Part shown: positions 62,001 to 64,000 of the stretch, in pieces
Layout of the letters: every line of letters begins with the position of its first letter
Numbering within the stretch: the stretch's first letter is position 1
From: an uncultured Acinetobacter sp.
GTDB lineage: Bacteria; Pseudomonadota; Gammaproteobacteria; Pseudomonadales; Moraxellaceae
Direction: 5' to 3'
DNA: 64,000 nucleotides
NCBI RefSeq assembly: GCF_947626835.1
Contig: NZ_CANQTS010000001.1
Location: 186,001 to 250,000 of the forward strand
Made by a program: the position numbers and the translations under genes
The notes under the pieces: model-generated
What the model saw: only the letters and a program-made list of their open reading frames with translations
Told to the model about the DNA's origin: nothing
Database searches by the model: none

Positions 62001-62891
62001 TGCCGTGCAGAAACCCATAGTCCGGTTAAACAGCTCAAAGGTGAATTTAAAACTTTCCCAGAGAAATTTGTGTTTGAAGCTTCACAAAAAGTCTCAGGTG
62101 TGGTGGTTAAGCAATATCAAGCTTTGGTGGTAAATAAGAAGTTTGCCGATTTAGCACAAAAAGATGAATCGGGTGTAGTGATTCAAACCTTTAATGATGC
62201 CCAAGAAGCCATGAAACAGCATCGTGATGGGGTGATTCGTTTGGTACATTTGCAATTGGGGGATTTGATTCGTCAGTTGAAAAAGCAGATTTCCAAGCCT
62301 CTGGCTTTGGCTTATTCCCCTTTAGGTGATAAGGCACAATTGGAGCAAATGTTAGTCTATGCCACTTTACAAATGGCGATTACTGATTTGCCGGTCAATT
62401 CAGCTGAATTTGAGCGCCTTTTGGTTGAGGTGAAAAAAAGCTTCTTAACCCATGGTCAAACTGCGCTACAGGTGATGTCAGAGATTTATATTCAATGGCA
62501 AGAGATCCGTCAGCGTTTAAATAGCTTAAATGCAGCGGTGTTTGGCAAAAATATGGATGATATTGAAGATCAATTGGATTTAATGTCATTGGCCAATTTT
62601 GTCTATATCAAGCCACATGACGTGTGGCTTGAGTTCCCACGCTACCTAAAAGCTTTGCTTATGCGCCTTGATCGCTTACCAAATAATTTACAAAGGGATG
62701 ATTCTGCCATTGATCAAGTTGACCCTTGGATGGAAAAATTGTTCACTTTTAAAAATGACCCGCGCCTAAAGGAACTTTACTTTATGGTCGAAGAGCTACG
62801 TATCTCGTTGTTTTCACAACCAATGAAAACCAAGATGCCAATTTCAGCCACGCGATTGCAAAAAGTTTGGGAACGTTTAGGAATCCGTTAA
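59007..62891 (+). CDS. hrpA: ATP-dependent RNA helicase HrpA
   Basis: DEAH-box RNA helicase, 1294 residues, close to the E. coli length. Walker A GETGSGKTTQLPQIAML near 80, DEAHERS near 180, SAT (ITSATLD), QRKGRCGR (motif VI), then winged-helix, ratchet and OB-like regions and the long C-terminal HrpA domain (MKTKMPISATRLQKVWERL at the end). It resolves stalled or colliding ribosomes in E. coli; that role here is inferred. Start GTG with TAGGA upstream. Followed 31 bases later by a KAS III-like gene. Confidence 0.95.
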   Translation: MQRDLNVEQLVMARDLHRLNRLRQGKDANPQQYQALWEQSHAKVLQRVERLPNITLNQDLPVTQYADKLIAAIQKHQVIIVAGETGSGKTTQLPQIAMLAGRGLTGLIGHTQPRRLAARSVSQRIAEEVGQKLGESISFKVRFNEQGSQDSILRLMTDGILLAELANDRFLTKYDTIIIDEAHERSLNIDFIMGYLKQLLPRRKDLKVIITSATLDVNRFSRYFNNAPIFEVEGRSFPVEVRYRPISELSIGGSDDDEFDDFEENLPRAVVAAVEECFADAQAKGHPEHADILVFASTEQEIRELQETLQKFGPRHTEVLPLYARLALAEQQKIFNPSAGGRRIIIATNVAETALTVPNIRYVIDSGFARMSRYNYRSRVQRLPIEAISQAAANQRKGRCGRIAPGVCIRLYSEEDFLSRPEFTEPEIKRTNLASVILQMQSLGFGELEDFDFIEPPDLRLVNDGRKLLIELGAMRDQKALTAAAQKKAAALTKIGQQMAKMPIDPRLARMILGGAHFGVLNEVLVIVAALAVQDPRERPADKQVQADQKHALFREGDSDFLFYIKLWDTLNANRDSMSESKRRNFARQHFLSWLRLREWKKTHEQLVDLAKGLKLSFNEKPASYENLHRALLTGLLSFIANKTDERNVFMAVRQQKARIFPASTLHKTNTPWVMAFEMVETSQVYLRTLAKIEPEWILLAAGDLLKHHYFEPHWSKKAGIVNAYDQISLFGLIVEPRRLINYEKVDLPAAHEIFLRDALTTGHLGISPPFLKHNLLKLEEVERVEDKLRRRDLVVDEETIYQFYASKVPPEVASRRSFEDWRATVEPKQPRYLFVEDDALWLNDRPTTQQFPDYLHNGSLRLAASYRFDPSHDQDGATVKIPLQALAQVDENIWSWGIPGWRYDLIEALLKSLPKDKRRNLVPIPDTARKLVQRIDASHLREHILTFLSFQLRAEQVGAQDFNLERIEQYLLPFIQVLDEKGRVLEQGRNLSELKARCRAETHSPVKQLKGEFKTFPEKFVFEASQKVSGVVVKQYQALVVNKKFADLAQKDESGVVIQTFNDAQEAMKQHRDGVIRLVHLQLGDLIRQLKKQISKPLALAYSPLGDKAQLEQMLVYATLQMAITDLPVNSAEFERLLVEVKKSFLTHGQTALQVMSEIYIQWQEIRQRLNSLNAAVFGKNMDDIEDQLDLMSLANFVYIKPHDVWLEFPRYLKALLMRLDRLPNNLQRDDSAIDQVDPWMEKLFTFKNDPRLKELYFMVEELRISLFSQPMKTKMPISATRLQKVWERLGIR

Positions 62892-62922
62892 TATACTCAC
62901 CATTTTTCCATAGGAGTTTTAC

Positions 62923-64000
62923 ATGGGCATCCGTATTACAGGCACAGGGTTATATACACCTGCTGAAACCATCACGAACGAAGAATTAGTTCAAAGTTTA
63001 AATGCTTATGTAGAACGTTATAACGCCGAGCACGCAGCCGAAATTGCCGCGGGTGAAATTGAAGAGTTACGTACCTCAAGTGCGGAATTTATTGAAAAAG
63101 CCTCAGGCATTAAAAGCCGTTATGTAGCAGAAAAGTCAGGTATTTTAGATATCGACCGTATGCGTCCACGTTTTAATATTCGTAGCAATGATGAAATCTC
63201 ACTCCAAGCCGAGTGGGGTGTCGCAGCTGCCAAACAAGCCATGGACAATGCCGGCGTAACGGCTGAAGATATTGATGTTGTGATTATGGCATGTTCGCAA
63301 TTACAACGTGGCTATCCGGCAATCGCCATTGAAATCCAATCTGCATTGGGCATTCAAGGCTATGGCTATGACATGAATGTGGCATGTTCTGCAGCGACCT
63401 TTGGTTTAAAGCAGTCTTATGATGCAATCTTAGCCGGTGCGCGCCGTGTATTGTTGGTCAATGTAGAGATTATGTCAGGTCAGTTAGATTATACCTCACG
63501 TGATTCGCACTTTATTTTTGGTGATGTGGCAACAGCGTCAATTATTGAAAACACCGAGACCAAAACAGGTTTTGAGATTTTAGATACTTATTTATTTACC
63601 CAATTCTCAAACAACATTCGTAATAACTTTGGTTATTTAAATCCTGCTGAAGAAGCAAGTGGTAAAGATTTACTGTTCCGTCAAGATGGACGCAAAGTGT
63701 TTAAAGATGTATGTCCTTTGGTGGCAAAAATCATTAAAAACCAAGTGGCAAAAAATGAATTAACGCCAGATGACATCAAGCGTTTTTGGTTGCATCAAGC
63801 CAATGTGAATATGAACGAGTTAATTTTAAAATACGTGGCAGGTAAAGAAGCGCCAATTGAGCGTGCGCCTATTATTTTGGATGAATTTGCCAATACTTCA
63901 TCGGCAGGTGTAATTATTGCTTTGCATAAAACAGCTGATCAAGTGGATAACGGCGAATATGGCGTATTGTGTTCATTTGGTGCAGGTTATTCAGTCGGTT
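62923..64000 (+). CDS. KAS III-like beta-ketoacyl synthase, C-terminus cut by window edge
   Basis: 359 codons visible. Condensing enzyme resembling Pseudomonas PA3286-type FabH paralogues, which load medium-chain acyl-CoA into fatty-acid synthesis. Active-site Cys in [15 protein letters not shown], His in [10 protein letters not shown], Asn in ANTSSAGV. A conserved N-terminal insert ([20 protein letters not shown]) marks this subgroup rather than canonical FabH. TAGGAG before the ATG. Only the last 10-15 residues seem to be missing. Confidence 0.9.
   Translation, partial: MGIRITGTGLYTPAETITNEELVQSLNAYVERYNAEHAAEIAAGEIEELRTSSAEFIEKASGIKSRYVAEKSGILDIDRMRPRFNIRSNDEISLQAEWGVAAAKQAMDNAGVTAEDIDVVIMACSQLQRGYPAIAIEIQSALGIQGYGYDMNVACSAATFGLKQSYDAILAGARRVLLVNVEIMSGQLDYTSRDSHFIFGDVATASIIENTETKTGFEILDTYLFTQFSNNIRNNFGYLNPAEEASGKDLLFRQDGRKVFKDVCPLVAKIIKNQVAKNELTPDDIKRFWLHQANVNMNELILKYVAGKEAPIERAPIILDEFANTSSAGVIIALHKTADQVDNGEYGVLCSFGAGYSVG

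Overview
The window is a chromosomal segment of a moderately AT-rich gammaproteobacterium, almost certainly Acinetobacter (Moraxellaceae). This rests on a tyrA-aroA fusion directly downstream of pheA and a hisC paralogue, a DesT/FabR-type regulator divergent from a reductase plus acyl-CoA desaturase pair, an unlinked ahpC and ahpF, tandem CYTH/CHAD genes, and a codon style rich in TTA and CAA. The species cannot be fixed from the sequence alone. No tRNA, rRNA, CRISPR array, transposase, integrase or prophage gene was seen, so this is mostly core genome with small accessory or decaying pieces.

Layout. 1-7200: partial ferredoxin-NADP reductase, trmO, a Gly-rich lipoprotein, an isolated GspE/PilB-type ATPase, a ygiW-qseB-qseC stress and two-component operon, and a 55-residue HemP gene behind a Fur box. 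7200-14950: a Nudix/ThiE-like fusion, PBP1b with a tiny lipoprotein, nadK with a DUF1315 gene, an AlkB-like membrane hydroxylase, a TrpD2/YbiB protein and a DJ-1-like protein lacking its nucleophile. 15000-20300: aromatic amino acid operon pheA-hisC-tyrA/aroA. 20300-29600: hydrolase, yaaA, photolyase, slyD, NDH-2, DacC-type carboxypeptidase, M61 peptidase and rluE. 29600-38130: a small accessory stretch with a poly-Gln micro-ORF, a frameshifted M23 lipoprotein gene, an MFS transporter, a PhzF protein, DUF3144, an orphan gene, a DUF4105 gene broken by one TAG codon, and two tandem CYTH/CHAD genes. 38500-45720: thiE, hemL, a GlcG/HbpS-like gene, an orphan degenerate isochorismatase fused to an aryl carrier domain, rluA and rapA. 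45766-48800: the desT-desCB unsaturated fatty acid module. 48800-53740: HAD-IB phosphatase, DUF1615 lipoprotein, dusB, nitronate monooxygenase, a decayed ORF and an Ala-rich lipoprotein. 53880-58680: ahpF, several small genes and ahpC. 59000-64000: hrpA and a partial KAS III-like synthase.

How the genes work together. Three modules can be read from sequence: aromatic amino acid synthesis in one transcription unit; membrane lipid desaturation, with a tandem 12-bp repeat and an inverted repeat lying in the divergent promoter; and peroxide defence (ahpF, ahpC, yaaA). The QseBC-like system has a CTTAA direct repeat ahead of ygiW, which suggests autoregulation. No clearly new multi-gene system was found. 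The best candidates for new biology are the stand-alone pseudo-isochorismatase/aryl carrier protein (41301-41999), the nucleophile-less DJ-1-like protein (14424-14924) and the tandem CYTH/CHAD pair in which one CHAD domain is eroded.
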